Assembly (NCBI RefSeq): GCF_001761465.1
Contig: NZ_CP017479.1
Span: forward strand, 1,116,001 to 1,180,000
Direction of reading: 5' to 3'
Origin: Flavobacterium gilvum
GTDB taxonomy: Bacteria; Bacteroidota; Bacteroidia; Flavobacteriales; Flavobacteriaceae
Length of the DNA: 64,000 nt
Of the stretch, positions 17,742 to 26,397 are shown in pieces. How positions within the stretch are numbered: position 1 is the first letter of the stretch; every line of letters begins with the position of its first letter. The notes under the pieces are model-generated. The model had not been told where the DNA came from and made no database searches. It was given only the letters and a program-made list of their open reading frames with translations. Position numbers and translations under genes: made by a program.

Positions 17742-17854
17742 TCCCCTCCTCTGGAGGGGTGCCCGAAGGGCGGGGCGGTAAACTTCACCTTTTTTAAAGT
17801 AAACACGTCGTAAAACACCCCGCCCTTTGGGCACCCCTCTTTAAAAGAGGGGAA
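17742..17854. repeat. GC-rich inverted repeat (CCCCTCC/GGGGTGCCC family), first copy
   Basis: Left arm TCCCCTCCTCTGGAGGGGTG followed by CCCGAAGGGCGGGGCGGT. The right arm at about 17815-17854 is its near reverse complement. It is strikingly GC-rich against the AT-rich background, and a related copy lies at 41941-42027. It separates two convergent genes. Confidence 0.85.
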
Positions 17855-17883
17855 GTTGTTCTCGATTTATAATCCAAGTGGCA

Positions 17884-19272
17884 TTAACGATCAAAACCAT
17901 CAATGAATTTGCGCATGACATATTCTTTGTTATCATTGTCATAATACCCCAGAATGTAGTAGTTATTGTAACGCATAACGTTGACTAAGGTTATATCGGG
18001 ATTTTCTTGAGTAAAACGGGAAATAAAATCGACTGCAAGCGGTTCCTGATCTTGCCTGTTGTTTTCTAATTTTTTATCAAAAAGACTTTCGAAATAAGCC
18101 GTCGTCGGGATGTAATGATACATTAAATCACTAACACTAGGGTCATTGCTAGAAAATGTATTGGCAACATCTGTAAATTGAATATTTCCTGTTCCTCCCA
18201 TAGTAATCAAGATGGCTTTGGGTGTTTTGTAAACGGTTAATCCAACTTCCAAATAAACCAATTGATGCAAAAATTTCTCTGTATTTTTTATTTCCTTTGG
18301 TCTTTGCCCTTCCAATTGTAGCCATAGCGGGGAAGTCTTGTATGGGATTGCCGATGTTTTGGCCGTAGTGATACTTTTGATAGAGTCACCTGTATTATAG
18401 TCCTTTATCTCAAACAATAATTCTTCGGCATTGACTTTTATCTGATAAATTTTGCCTTCATGATAATAGGAATTAGACAAGCTTACATAATTCTTGGTTT
18501 GGCTTTTATGGAAATGTTTTTCCTTAATTTCAAAAGTAGCAAGATCAATATCAAATGCTTGAGTTTCGTTGTCGTCATGATCGAGCGTGAGCAACAATCG
18601 GTTTTTCAGGGCGTAAAGTTTTGTTTTTTCGGAACCTTTGAATAATGGATTAAATTGATTGGTTTCTATTTTTTCGATAGGTAAAACTTCCAGAATTTTG
18701 CTGAATGATACCGGTTGATTTTTGCTGTTTTTGAATTTGAAAGAGCCAAAATCAAGAGTTTTTTCTTCTTTTTTACCATCTTTAAAAACATACAGCATCA
18801 ATTTTTCTTCAAAGTGTTTTTGAGTAAGTATATAAAATGTATCGTTTGCCTGGAATTGCGTAATAATAGTTTGATTGAAAAATTGTTGCTCGTAACTTAT
18901 CTGAGCAATATTGGTTTTGGTGTCCAAATCATATTGAACAGCCAATATTTTGGTAAAATCGGCATTAGACCAATAAAGTGTTGGATTCCCATTGCCATTA
19001 AAGCTATATCCCGATAATAATTTATAGTTAGTGTCGGGTCTTGGCAGTGAAAACTGATTGGTCAGGAATAGCGCCGAATTGTATTTTAGAATGGTAAGTG
19101 TTTCTTTGTCTGAAGCAAATACAAATACTTCATGCGTGCTCGTGTTTTCGGCATTAATGACTTGTCTGTAGTCTTTGGATTTTTTGAATTCCAGAGGAGC
19201 AGTTGCCAAAACCGTTTGACTCAAAAGGGAATTGCATTGTATAAGAATAAAAAAAAGAAGTATTTTTTTCAT
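17884..19272 (-). CDS. Secreted protein of unknown function
   Basis: 462 residues with an N-terminal Sec signal peptide (ILLFFILIQCNSLLSQT). The mature protein is beta-rich with many short motifs such as KTKLYALKNRLLLTLDHDD and GKIYQIKVNAEELLFEIKDYN, suggesting a propeller-like repeat fold. I see no catalytic motif and no T9SS sorting domain, so it probably stays in the periplasm or outer membrane. It is transcribed alone from the minus strand. Confidence 0.7.
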   Translation of the reverse strand: MKKILLFFILIQCNSLLSQTVLATAPLEFKKSKDYRQVINAENTSTHEVFVFASDKETLTILKYNSALFLTNQFSLPRPDTNYKLLSGYSFNGNGNPTLYWSNADFTKILAVQYDLDTKTNIAQISYEQQFFNQTIITQFQANDTFYILTQKHFEEKLMLYVFKDGKKEEKTLDFGSFKFKNSKNQPVSFSKILEVLPIEKIETNQFNPLFKGSEKTKLYALKNRLLLTLDHDDNETQAFDIDLATFEIKEKHFHKSQTKNYVSLSNSYYHEGKIYQIKVNAEELLFEIKDYNTGDSIKSITTAKTSAIPYKTSPLWLQLEGQRPKEIKNTEKFLHQLVYLEVGLTVYKTPKAILITMGGTGNIQFTDVANTFSSNDPSVSDLMYHYIPTTAYFESLFDKKLENNRQDQEPLAVDFISRFTQENPDITLVNVMRYNNYYILGYYDNDNKEYVMRKFIDGFDR

Positions 19273-19342
19273 GGTTACTTACTGAATATAAGGTTGTTTT
19301 GAAAGAATTTGCAAAAACTGTTCCGTTTTTATGTTTTTCAAT

Positions 19343-19972
19343 TTACTGATTCATAATTTCCTGAAAATAATCTACCATTTGACCCACATGCATAGCGTCC
19401 ATAAGTCCGTGGTGGGCATGTATTGACATTGCCATTTTTCTTTTTCCTTTTTTGGATACGGTCATTTTTCCAAATGAAATTTTTGGACAACTATCAGGGT
19501 AAGTCATATTTCGGGCGTGTGACAGCGAAGTAAAATTTAGCCAAGGAATCGCCGAAAAATGAATGAGGTTGTCGTCTTTAAATTCTCTTGTGAATAAACC
19601 GGTAGTGCCTTGAATTCGCTCGATTTCAGCAATTGCATTTTGTTCAAAAATAGCATAATCCGGATGATATTCTATCAATGAAAATGCAAAAGTCCCATCA
19701 GCGCGGCTTATCGTTGCCGAACCGTCAATCCGGTCGTAAATGAAAATATGGGTATTCTCCATTCGGTATTTGAAACTTTCGAAAGCGTTGACTGCCACTA
19801 GGGTTTTATGTAAATAATAAATGAAAAAAGAAGTGCCCAGACTTTTGGCGGTATCGTATGCTTTGGTGCAATCTATTGTTACTGTTGCGCCGAAAAAAGG
19901 TTCCTGCATTTGCTTAAAAAAAAGAAAATGCTCTTTTCGGTTCCAATTGTCAAGATCTAAAAGTTTTTTCAT
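19343..19972 (-). CDS. Chloramphenicol acetyltransferase-like acyltransferase
   Basis: 209 residues, the size of type A CAT trimer subunits. The fold markers are all present: N-terminal WNRKEHFLFFKQMQEPFF, SFFIYYLHKTLVAVNAFESFKYR, and SIHAHHGLMDAMHVGQMVDYFQ at the end. The catalytic His is in HH at 187-188 and Asp192 follows. The usual HHxxxDG reads HHxxxDA here. Classical CATs acetylate chloramphenicol from acetyl-CoA. In chromosomal Bacteroidota homologues this is not certain, so I annotate the family and not the resistance. Confidence 0.88.
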   Translation of the reverse strand: MKKLLDLDNWNRKEHFLFFKQMQEPFFGATVTIDCTKAYDTAKSLGTSFFIYYLHKTLVAVNAFESFKYRMENTHIFIYDRIDGSATISRADGTFAFSLIEYHPDYAIFEQNAIAEIERIQGTTGLFTREFKDDNLIHFSAIPWLNFTSLSHARNMTYPDSCPKISFGKMTVSKKGKRKMAMSIHAHHGLMDAMHVGQMVDYFQEIMNQ

Positions 19973-20005
19973 TTTATGTTTTTTGGTGTTTGTTGGGAAG
20001 GTTGC

Positions 20006-20052
20006 AAAAAAAGACCTAGCTAAAATACTAAATAAAAAGTATTTTAACTAGG
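20006..20052 (-). terminator. Terminator of the HAD hydrolase gene (minus strand)
   Basis: On the minus strand a 15-base stem with one mismatch (20052-20038 with 20029-20015) is followed shortly by seven T's (20012-20006). Confidence 0.7.
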
Positions 20053-20074
20053 GTTTGACTGTTTTAAGAAGGTT

Positions 20075-20782
20075 TTATGTTCCCAATAACGGTAAAATGT
20101 CTGTTATTTTTTCGAATGCTGCAAAATTTTTGTGTTCTACTTTATGGTCAATTTTTTCGTGTGCCCAAGTCGTATGAAACGGAATATGAACTGCGTAACC
20201 GCCAAGTGCCAAAACCGGCAATACATCCGATTTTAGTGAGTTTCCAATCATGAAAAATTCTTCGGGCTTTATTTCCAAACGTTTTAACAAGTCGGCATAA
20301 TCTTGTTCTTGTTTGTCCGACATGACTTCAATATGGTGAAAGTATTTGCCCAAACCAGAATTGTGTAATTTTCTGCGTTGATCGAGCAAATCACCTTTGG
20401 TGGCAACAACCAATTTGTATTTTCCGTGCAAGGTTTGTAAAGTTTCTTCAACACCATCTAATAATTCGATTGGTTTATCGAGTAATTCTTTTCCGTATTC
20501 AATAATTTTTTCGATGACTTCAACCGAAATAGTGTTGTTGGAAATTTTCATCGCAGCTTCAATCATCGAGAGAATATAAGCTTTGATTCCGTATCCGTAG
20601 ATTTTCAAATTGTCTATTTCAATTCTAAAGAGTTCTTGGGAAATGTCTTGATGCGACAAATAATCCCGCATTAGGCCACAAAATTTTTCTTCAGTTTCCT
20701 GAAAATAAGGTTCGTTGACAAATAAAGTGTCATCGGCGTCAAAAGCAATTACTTTTAAATTGGGAATTTTATTGTTTAGCAT
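20075..20782 (-). CDS. HAD family hydrolase
   Basis: 235 residues. Motif I is VIAFDADDTLF (DxDxT with the nucleophile Asp), motif II lies in LVVATKG, the Lys region is QRRKLHNSGL, and motif IV is MIGNSLKSDVLPVLALGG. The cap is alpha-helical, as in the phosphoglycolate phosphatase-like subgroup. It should be a cytoplasmic phosphatase on a small metabolite that cannot be predicted. Motif IV has S/K in place of the more common DS/TD pair (GNSLKSD), which is normal for some members of the subgroup. Confidence 0.88.
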   Translation of the reverse strand: MLNNKIPNLKVIAFDADDTLFVNEPYFQETEEKFCGLMRDYLSHQDISQELFRIEIDNLKIYGYGIKAYILSMIEAAMKISNNTISVEVIEKIIEYGKELLDKPIELLDGVEETLQTLHGKYKLVVATKGDLLDQRRKLHNSGLGKYFHHIEVMSDKQEQDYADLLKRLEIKPEEFFMIGNSLKSDVLPVLALGGYAVHIPFHTTWAHEKIDHKVEHKNFAAFEKITDILPLLGT

Positions 20783-20863
20783 GGTTATAATTTGAGTTTA
20801 ATAGTTGATTTATATTCTTGAGGAAATAAATCTGCGCATCTGCGGTTAATTATTTTTAATCAA

Positions 20864-21745
20864 TTACGAAAAGAACTTTTTAAGCGTAATAGTCTTTTTG
20901 TAAAAAGTAATTCGGATTCCGAAGAGTAAAACAATACCTCCGAAAATCATTTGTAAAGTTATTTTTTCTTCCAAAAAGAACCAAGCCAAGACAGCAGTTA
21001 TTACGGCTTGGCTCAATAAACTAAGTGAAACTCTTGTTGCCCGCATGTGTTTTATAGCGTAACTAACCGAAAGCCAAGCACACAATTGGCAAATTACCGC
21101 CTGAAGAACCAATACAAGCCAACCAGTATTCGAAAAGCCCGTGAAAGGTTCGTTTAGGCTATAGCAAAGAATTCCCAAATAGATGCTCGACGCACTTAGA
21201 CTAATGGTCATAAATGATAAGACATCAACCTCTGAAAGGACATTTTTGCTGACCAAAAGATAAATCGAGTATAAGATTCCGGATAAAACAGCGAATAGAA
21301 ATGCCTGATTAAAATTCATTTCGATGAAAAACTCAAAGCCTACAAAAATGGCCATTCCAAATAAGGCTACAATTGTTCCAATCCAGAAATTGATTGCCGG
21401 TTTTGATTTTAAAAACAGAAAAGAACCAATTCCCACCCAAACCGGAGATAAATTGGTAAGCAACGAAGCCTGTGTCGCACTTGAATCCTGAATGGCGATG
21501 TTCCAAACGGCAACATCTGAGGAAAATAATATTCCGCAAAGCGCTGCCAAAAGTGTTAATTTTAAATTTGGAAGTTTGAATTTTCCGCTCAAAAGAACGT
21601 AAGGCAATAATAATATTATAGCAAACGTCATTCGGTAAAACGCCGAAATCAATCCGGGTGCCAAACGCAATTTTATCAAGATTGGAAAAATCGAGATACA
21701 AAGTATTCCGCAGATTAAGGCCAATCTTGGTTTGGTGATTTTCAT
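20864..21745 (-). CDS. EamA/DMT family transporter
   Basis: 293 residues with ten predicted transmembrane helices arranged as two EamA repeats. The first repeat runs to about residue 135 and includes SGLISAFYRMTFAIILLLPY-like sequence. The second begins around FLFAVLSGILYSIYLLVSK. Conserved points include LTNLSPVWVGIGSFLFLK and the closing FLEEKITLQMIFGGIVLLFGI. These are inner-membrane drug/metabolite exporters. The substrate is unknown. Confidence 0.9.
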   Translation of the reverse strand: MKITKPRLALICGILCISIFPILIKLRLAPGLISAFYRMTFAIILLLPYVLLSGKFKLPNLKLTLLAALCGILFSSDVAVWNIAIQDSSATQASLLTNLSPVWVGIGSFLFLKSKPAINFWIGTIVALFGMAIFVGFEFFIEMNFNQAFLFAVLSGILYSIYLLVSKNVLSEVDVLSFMTISLSASSIYLGILCYSLNEPFTGFSNTGWLVLVLQAVICQLCAWLSVSYAIKHMRATRVSLSLLSQAVITAVLAWFFLEEKITLQMIFGGIVLLFGIRITFYKKTITLKKFFS

Positions 21746-21771
21746 TTAATAAGTTTCAAGTTTTATTGTGT

Positions 21772-22458
21772 TTATACAATTTTTGGATCTATAACTTGAG
21801 TGTTAATTAAAGAATATTTTAAAAGTTCCTTCATTAATAAATATACTTTTGTGGATTTTTCTGAAGGGAAGTAATCTTCTTTGTTTATATCTGCTTTTTC
21901 AGCTCTTTTAATTGCTTTTAAGATATAATCAGAAGTTAAATAACCTTTTGGGTAATTCTTGATTTTAGAATAGGTATGTTTTGTTCCAAGCTCTGTTTTT
22001 GATTCTTTACTGGTTGTACATGAAATGTTTTCTGGTTCATCCAAATGAAATAAAAGCCATATTTCAAAGCAGTAATTGCTTATAAATAAATCAGCATCGA
22101 TTAGACTTTCACAATATTGTTTTAACTCAGGATATTCTTCTTTTGGATGCTGATCAACATCAAGTACAAACCTAAACTTGTCTTCAGCTGATGGGGTTAC
22201 AGGTAGGTAATTAGGAGGGTTTTCGATGAAAGATTTTGCTCTTTCAATTAATTTTTTTGGTTGAGAACCTATGACATTAGTATCTTTTTCAAAAACATGT
22301 AGAATACTGGCTTTTTTTGGTTCAAAAAATAAATTATTAAAGGTTCCGAAATATTTTGGTTCTTTATCTTCTCCTTCGTAAACAATGAAAAATCTTGTTG
22401 CATCTAGAAATGATTCTTTCTTATTGTAATCATCTAATGTATATCTCTTACGGTCCAT
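21772..22458 (-). CDS. RloB-like nuclease-family protein
   Basis: 228 residues. It matches the RloB family: N-terminal FFIVYEGEDKEPKYF (E28, E30, E33, a TOPRIM-like acidic loop), FRFVLDVDQHP (Asp pair), and ISNYCFEIWLLFHLDEP, the family hallmark usually written SNPCFELWLLLHF. The Pro is Tyr here. Its ATG directly abuts the stop codon of the upstream ATPase gene (TAAATG), so the two are translationally coupled. Such pairs were first named RloA/RloB from genes riding in type I restriction loci, and they resemble AbiLi/AbiLii abortive-infection proteins. RloB is the presumed effector nuclease. Here no restriction genes are nearby. Confidence 0.82.
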   Translation of the reverse strand: MDRKRYTLDDYNKKESFLDATRFFIVYEGEDKEPKYFGTFNNLFFEPKKASILHVFEKDTNVIGSQPKKLIERAKSFIENPPNYLPVTPSAEDKFRFVLDVDQHPKEEYPELKQYCESLIDADLFISNYCFEIWLLFHLDEPENISCTTSKESKTELGTKHTYSKIKNYPKGYLTSDYILKAIKRAEKADINKEDYFPSEKSTKVYLLMKELLKYSLINTQVIDPKIV

Positions 22459-23826
22459 TTATATCTGATTTTCGCCAATAAGTAATTTTGAAAAATCCCC
22501 TAAAAAAGGGATTCCGCCGTAACGTCCCTCTAGGTAACCTCTTTCTAAAACTTTATCTCCACGAGGATTAAAATTGCTTAATGGATATAATTCAGTACTT
22601 CCATTAGATTTTTTTTCCGTAAACCAAATTTCATCTCTGCGCAATAAATTATCGTCAAGTAAATGACTTTCGTGTGTGGTAAAAATTAATTGACTTTTAG
22701 ATTTAGAATTTTCAGAATATAATTTTAATAATTCTTTTGCTAAAATTGGATGCATACTTCTTTCTAATTCATCAATAATATAAATATGATCATCTTCAAT
22801 TAATAAATCTTCAAATGCAGGAGATAATTCAAATAGCCTATTTGTTCCGTCAGATTCTTCATCAAAATCAAACAATTCTTCAGAATTATCGTGTTTCGCT
22901 CTTAATATTGATACTGTGTATTTCCCCTTTTTTTTTCTAAAGACATTTATTTGCCTGTTGATTTCAAATGGAATACATGCATTATTTTTTCCGGGTTTGT
23001 TTTCTTCAATTAAACTTTCCAATTCGTCAATTAATTCTCTTTTAAAATCTTCCTGAGAATAACTGAAAAAATTATCAGCATTTATTTCATGTATAATTAA
23101 ATCTTCAATTCCTGTTTTGCTTTTTATTAATAAGTTTTTAGCAAATTCGGAAGACAGTTTGCCTGTTAAAATTGATTCCGAATAAAAAACACTTTTAGAT
23201 TCAGGTAATACAATGTTTATTTTTGAAAATGCGATGTACAATTTATTGAGTATGTCGTTGTCTTCAATCGTTGCAAAACAAGCATCCAATACTGTTTGGT
23301 TTTCTTGCAATGTTTTTAAAAGGTGTTTCTGGGCATATTCAATATCTTTTGAATTTTTAAGATATTCCCCAAAAACTACATTAAGATTGTCTCTTTTGTA
23401 AATTAATTCTTCGCTATCATCCGTGATTGAGTTTATTAAATAAAGCCATTCCTGTTTTATTTTTCCTTTAAAAATTTCAATTGCATAATCATAGTGTTTT
23501 CCTTCAAATTCAAGCTCAATTCTAAAAGTAGTAGGCTTGTTTTTGTAGGAATTGTCAATTCTGAATCTTTTGCTTTGTGGCGCAAGAATTTTATTGTCTT
23601 CTCCAAATATAATGTGTTTTAAATAGAGAATGGCTTTAATTAAGTTGCTTTTACCTGCAGCATTTGCTCCATAGATTGCAGCGTTTTTGAGGACTTCAAT
23701 GCCGGAATTTGTTTTAATGATATGATTCGTTAACTTACGAGAACCATTACCTTTACTCTTCAGCATATTGAACTCAGTATCTTCTTTAAAAGATAAAAAA
23801 TTACTAACAACAAAACGGATCAGCAT
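22459..23826 (-). CDS. RloA-like AAA/ABC-type ATPase
   Basis: 455 residues of the OLD/RloA-type SMC-like ATPase group. Walker A is GANAAGKS (53-60), typical of this group, preceded by LIRFVVSNFLSFKEDTEF at the N terminus. Walker B is HIYIIDELERSMHP, and a switch His follows in IFTTHESHLLDDNLLRRDEIWF. The middle is a long, coiled-coil-like insertion. It should bind nucleic acid or another ligand and gate the partner RloB-like protein encoded immediately downstream. I infer an antiphage abortive-infection module. The sequence alone cannot show activity. Confidence 0.88.
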   Translation of the reverse strand: MLIRFVVSNFLSFKEDTEFNMLKSKGNGSRKLTNHIIKTNSGIEVLKNAAIYGANAAGKSNLIKAILYLKHIIFGEDNKILAPQSKRFRIDNSYKNKPTTFRIELEFEGKHYDYAIEIFKGKIKQEWLYLINSITDDSEELIYKRDNLNVVFGEYLKNSKDIEYAQKHLLKTLQENQTVLDACFATIEDNDILNKLYIAFSKINIVLPESKSVFYSESILTGKLSSEFAKNLLIKSKTGIEDLIIHEINADNFFSYSQEDFKRELIDELESLIEENKPGKNNACIPFEINRQINVFRKKKGKYTVSILRAKHDNSEELFDFDEESDGTNRLFELSPAFEDLLIEDDHIYIIDELERSMHPILAKELLKLYSENSKSKSQLIFTTHESHLLDDNLLRRDEIWFTEKKSNGSTELYPLSNFNPRGDKVLERGYLEGRYGGIPFLGDFSKLLIGENQI

Positions 23827-24029
23827 GGTTTTTACGATTTTTTCGTTAAAATTATTTTCACAGGATAAAATAACAAATATTTGAACGTTAAAAAAAATTT
23901 TTACACGATTTTTTCGAAAATATTAACTATTGTTTTTTATTCAAAAAAATTAAATGAAAAAACGTGAACCAATTAAAAAATTTAACCGATTCACGTAAAC
24001 TATTTTCATTTGTTGTTTTACCGCAAATT

Positions 24030-24068
24030 GCTTCGCCAGTTCGCTATCGCTCGAGTCGCAGATTTTAG
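24030..24068. repeat. Dispersed repeat GCTTCGCCnGTTCGCTATCG, copy 1
   Basis: GCTTCGCCAGTTCGCTATCG followed by CTCGAGTCGCAGATT. The same 35-base sequence, with a few changes, is at 44516-44550. It sits inside an interval flanked by ACCGCAAATT (24019) and GCGAATCTGCGGTTTAA (24093), which form a loose inverted repeat. Confidence 0.75.
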
Positions 24069-24111
24069 TTTAAAATAAAAAAGCGAATAATTTGCGAATC
24101 TGCGGTTTAAT

Positions 24112-26172
24112 TTAATTTATCGTTTCCCCATTCCCAACGCCATCAGCATCTGGATTTACAAAAACTAGTTTCCCTTCGGCATTGGTGGTCATCAGAATCA
24201 TTCCCTGACTTTCTACGCCACGAAGGTTTCGTGGTGCCAGATTCACAAGAACAGTAACTCGTTTCCCGATAATATCTTCCGGTTTAAAATTCTCGGCAAT
24301 TCCCGAAACTATGGTGCGAACGTCAATTCCTGTATCTACTTTTAGAATCAGTAATTTGTTGGCTTTCGGCATTTTTTCGGCTTCCAGAATTGTTCCTACA
24401 CGGATATCCATTTTGGCAAAATCCTCAAACTGGATTATATCTTTTTGCGGTTCCGCCTTTTTGTTTTCAGCATCATTGGCTGTTTTTGTAGCTTGTAGTT
24501 TGTCTATTTGTTTTTGGATTTCTTCGTCTTCAATTTTACTGAAAAGTAATTCGGCTTCGCCAATTTGGTGTCCTGCAGGTAATAAATCCGAATTTGTGGC
24601 AATATCATTCCAATCTGTCGATCCGTTGCACTGCAATGTCTTTACTAATTTCGCAGCAGTAAACGGTAAAAACGGTTCACATAAAACACTCAATGCAGCT
24701 GCAATTTGCAACGCAACATACATCTGTGTCTGTACACGGGCAGGGTCGGTTTTAACCATTTTCCAAGGCTCTTCGTCAGCCAGATATTTGTTACCCAAAC
24801 GAGCCACATTCATTAATTCACCCAATGCTTCGCGGAAACGGTATCTTTCAATAGAACTCGAAATCACTGCTGGATAAGCTTTTAATTCGGTTAAAGTTTG
24901 CTCGTCGACTTCTGAAAATTCATTCGGTTGAGGTACAATTCCGTTATAATATTTATTGGTCAATACCACCACACGATTGATAAAGTTTCCAAAAATGGCA
25001 ACCAATTCATTGTTATTTCTGGCTTGGAAATCTTTCCAAGTAAAATCGTTGTCTTTAGTTTCCGGCGCATTTGATGTCAAGGCATAACGCAAAACATCCT
25101 GCTGGTTTGGAAATTCTTCCAAATATTCGTGCAACCAAACCGCCCAGTTTTTGGAAGTTGATAATTTATTTCCTTCCAAATTCAGGAATTCATTCGCAGG
25201 AACATTGTCCGGCAAAATATAACTTCCTTCAGCTTTTAGCATCGCAGGAAAAATCACGCAGTGAAACACAATATTGTCTTTCCCGATGAAGTGAACCAAT
25301 TTTGTTCCTTTGTCTTTCCAGTAAGGCGTCCAGTCTTTTCCTTCGCGTGCAGCCCATTCTTTGGTAGACGAAATATAACCGATTGGCGCGTCAAACCACA
25401 CATATAATTTTTTTCCTTCGGCTCCTTCAACCGGAACATCAATTCCCCAATCCAGGTCACGAGTTACCGCACGAGGCTCCAGTCCGCCGTCAATCCAAGA
25501 CTTTACTTGGCCGTAAACATTCGGTTTCCAGTCATTTTTATGTCCAACAAGAATCCATTCATTCAAGAAATCCGAATAACGATCCAAAGGCAAAAACCAG
25601 TGTTTAGTCGATTTCAAAACAGGAGTTTCGCCCGTAATGGTCGATTTTGGATTGATTAAGTCGGTGGCGTTCAGAGTAGAACCACATTTTTCGCATTGGT
25701 CGCCATAAGCTTCTTCGTTGCTGCATTTTGGGCAAGTCCCAATTACAAAACGATCTGCTAGAAATTGATTGGCTTTTGGGTCATATAATTGCTCGGTTGT
25801 TTCCTCGATAAAATCACCATTGTCATACAATGTTCTAAAAAACTCCGAAGCCGTTTCGTGGTGAATCTTTGCCGAAGTTCTGGAATAATTGTCAAAAGCA
25901 ATTCCAAAATCAGAGAATGATTTACGGATAATGCCGTCGTATTTATCTATTACTTCCTGAGGTGTAACTCCTTCTTTTTTGGCTTTCATCGAAATAGCAA
26001 CCCCGTGTTCGTCGCTTCCGCAAATAAAAGCAACATCTTTTCCCTGCAAGCGCAAGTAACGCGAATAAATATCGGCTGGAACATAAACTCCCGCCAAATG
26101 CCCAATGTGTATCGGTCCGTTCGTGTAAGGCAAAGCCGCCGTAATCGTATATCTTTCTGGATTTTGTAACAT
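24112..26172 (-). CDS. metG: Methionine-tRNA ligase
   Basis: 686 residues, the long bacterial form. The class I signature HIGH is at residues 22-25 ([11 protein letters not shown]). A zinc knuckle is seen in [17 protein letters not shown]. The KMSKS loop reads KLSTS, as in many MetRS. The C-terminal ~110 residues ([21 protein letters not shown] onwards) are the tRNA-binding OB-fold (EMAPII-like) domain that supports dimerisation. It charges tRNA-Met in the cytoplasm. It is transcribed alone, with a possible -7 box at 26192-26199. Confidence 0.97.
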   Translation of the reverse strand: MLQNPERYTITAALPYTNGPIHIGHLAGVYVPADIYSRYLRLQGKDVAFICGSDEHGVAISMKAKKEGVTPQEVIDKYDGIIRKSFSDFGIAFDNYSRTSAKIHHETASEFFRTLYDNGDFIEETTEQLYDPKANQFLADRFVIGTCPKCSNEEAYGDQCEKCGSTLNATDLINPKSTITGETPVLKSTKHWFLPLDRYSDFLNEWILVGHKNDWKPNVYGQVKSWIDGGLEPRAVTRDLDWGIDVPVEGAEGKKLYVWFDAPIGYISSTKEWAAREGKDWTPYWKDKGTKLVHFIGKDNIVFHCVIFPAMLKAEGSYILPDNVPANEFLNLEGNKLSTSKNWAVWLHEYLEEFPNQQDVLRYALTSNAPETKDNDFTWKDFQARNNNELVAIFGNFINRVVVLTNKYYNGIVPQPNEFSEVDEQTLTELKAYPAVISSSIERYRFREALGELMNVARLGNKYLADEEPWKMVKTDPARVQTQMYVALQIAAALSVLCEPFLPFTAAKLVKTLQCNGSTDWNDIATNSDLLPAGHQIGEAELLFSKIEDEEIQKQIDKLQATKTANDAENKKAEPQKDIIQFEDFAKMDIRVGTILEAEKMPKANKLLILKVDTGIDVRTIVSGIAENFKPEDIIGKRVTVLVNLAPRNLRGVESQGMILMTTNAEGKLVFVNPDADGVGNGETIN

Positions 26173-26191
26173 AATTCAATTTTATAGAGTG

Positions 26192-26199
26192 CAAAAATA
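26192..26199 (-). promoter_or_regulatory. Possible -7 box of metG
   Basis: TATTTTTG on the minus strand fits TAnnTTTG, 19 bases before the metG start codon. No -33 element is visible. Confidence 0.35.
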
Positions 26200-26217
26200 A
26201 GCAATAGAATTTTATTT

Positions 26218-26305
26218 GGAGCTATTTCCCGCTATACGTTGCAATCTTATTGTTTTTAAAGAAAAAACAATAAGGATTTCCACTACTATCGGGGCTATGG
26301 AATTT
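26218..26305 (+). repeat. Structured dispersed element, copy 1 (possible structured RNA)
   Basis: Begins GGAGCTATTTCCCGCTATAC and ends ATCGGGGCTATGG. The central hairpin is CTTATTGTTTTT with AAAAACAATAAG (12 bp). Outer pairs are AGC/GCT and CCCG/CGGG. A second copy at 41800-41886 has a different central stem and a different outer pair (CCAG/CTGG), all still complementary. This covariation points to selection on structure, or descent from a palindrome-mobilising system. It lies in the divergent region between metG and the next lipoprotein. Confidence 0.75.
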
Positions 26306-26356
26306 CAATTTTCAAGAACAATTTTATTTCTGAGATTTAATATTGTAAGAAAAAGC

Positions 26357-26364
26357 TATATTTG
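26357..26364 (+). promoter_or_regulatory. -7 box upstream of the 26398 lipoprotein gene
   Basis: TATATTTG fits TAnnTTTG, 33 bases before the start codon. A TTG at 26343 is too close to be a normal -33 element. Confidence 0.4.
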
Positions 26365-26397
26365 AAAATTGAATTTAATTCCTGAAAAAGATTCACT

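Noticed and set aside
24112..26172. KLSTS as a damaged KMSKS motif in MetRS
   Set aside because: Variants of this loop are common in functional class I synthetases, including MetRS.
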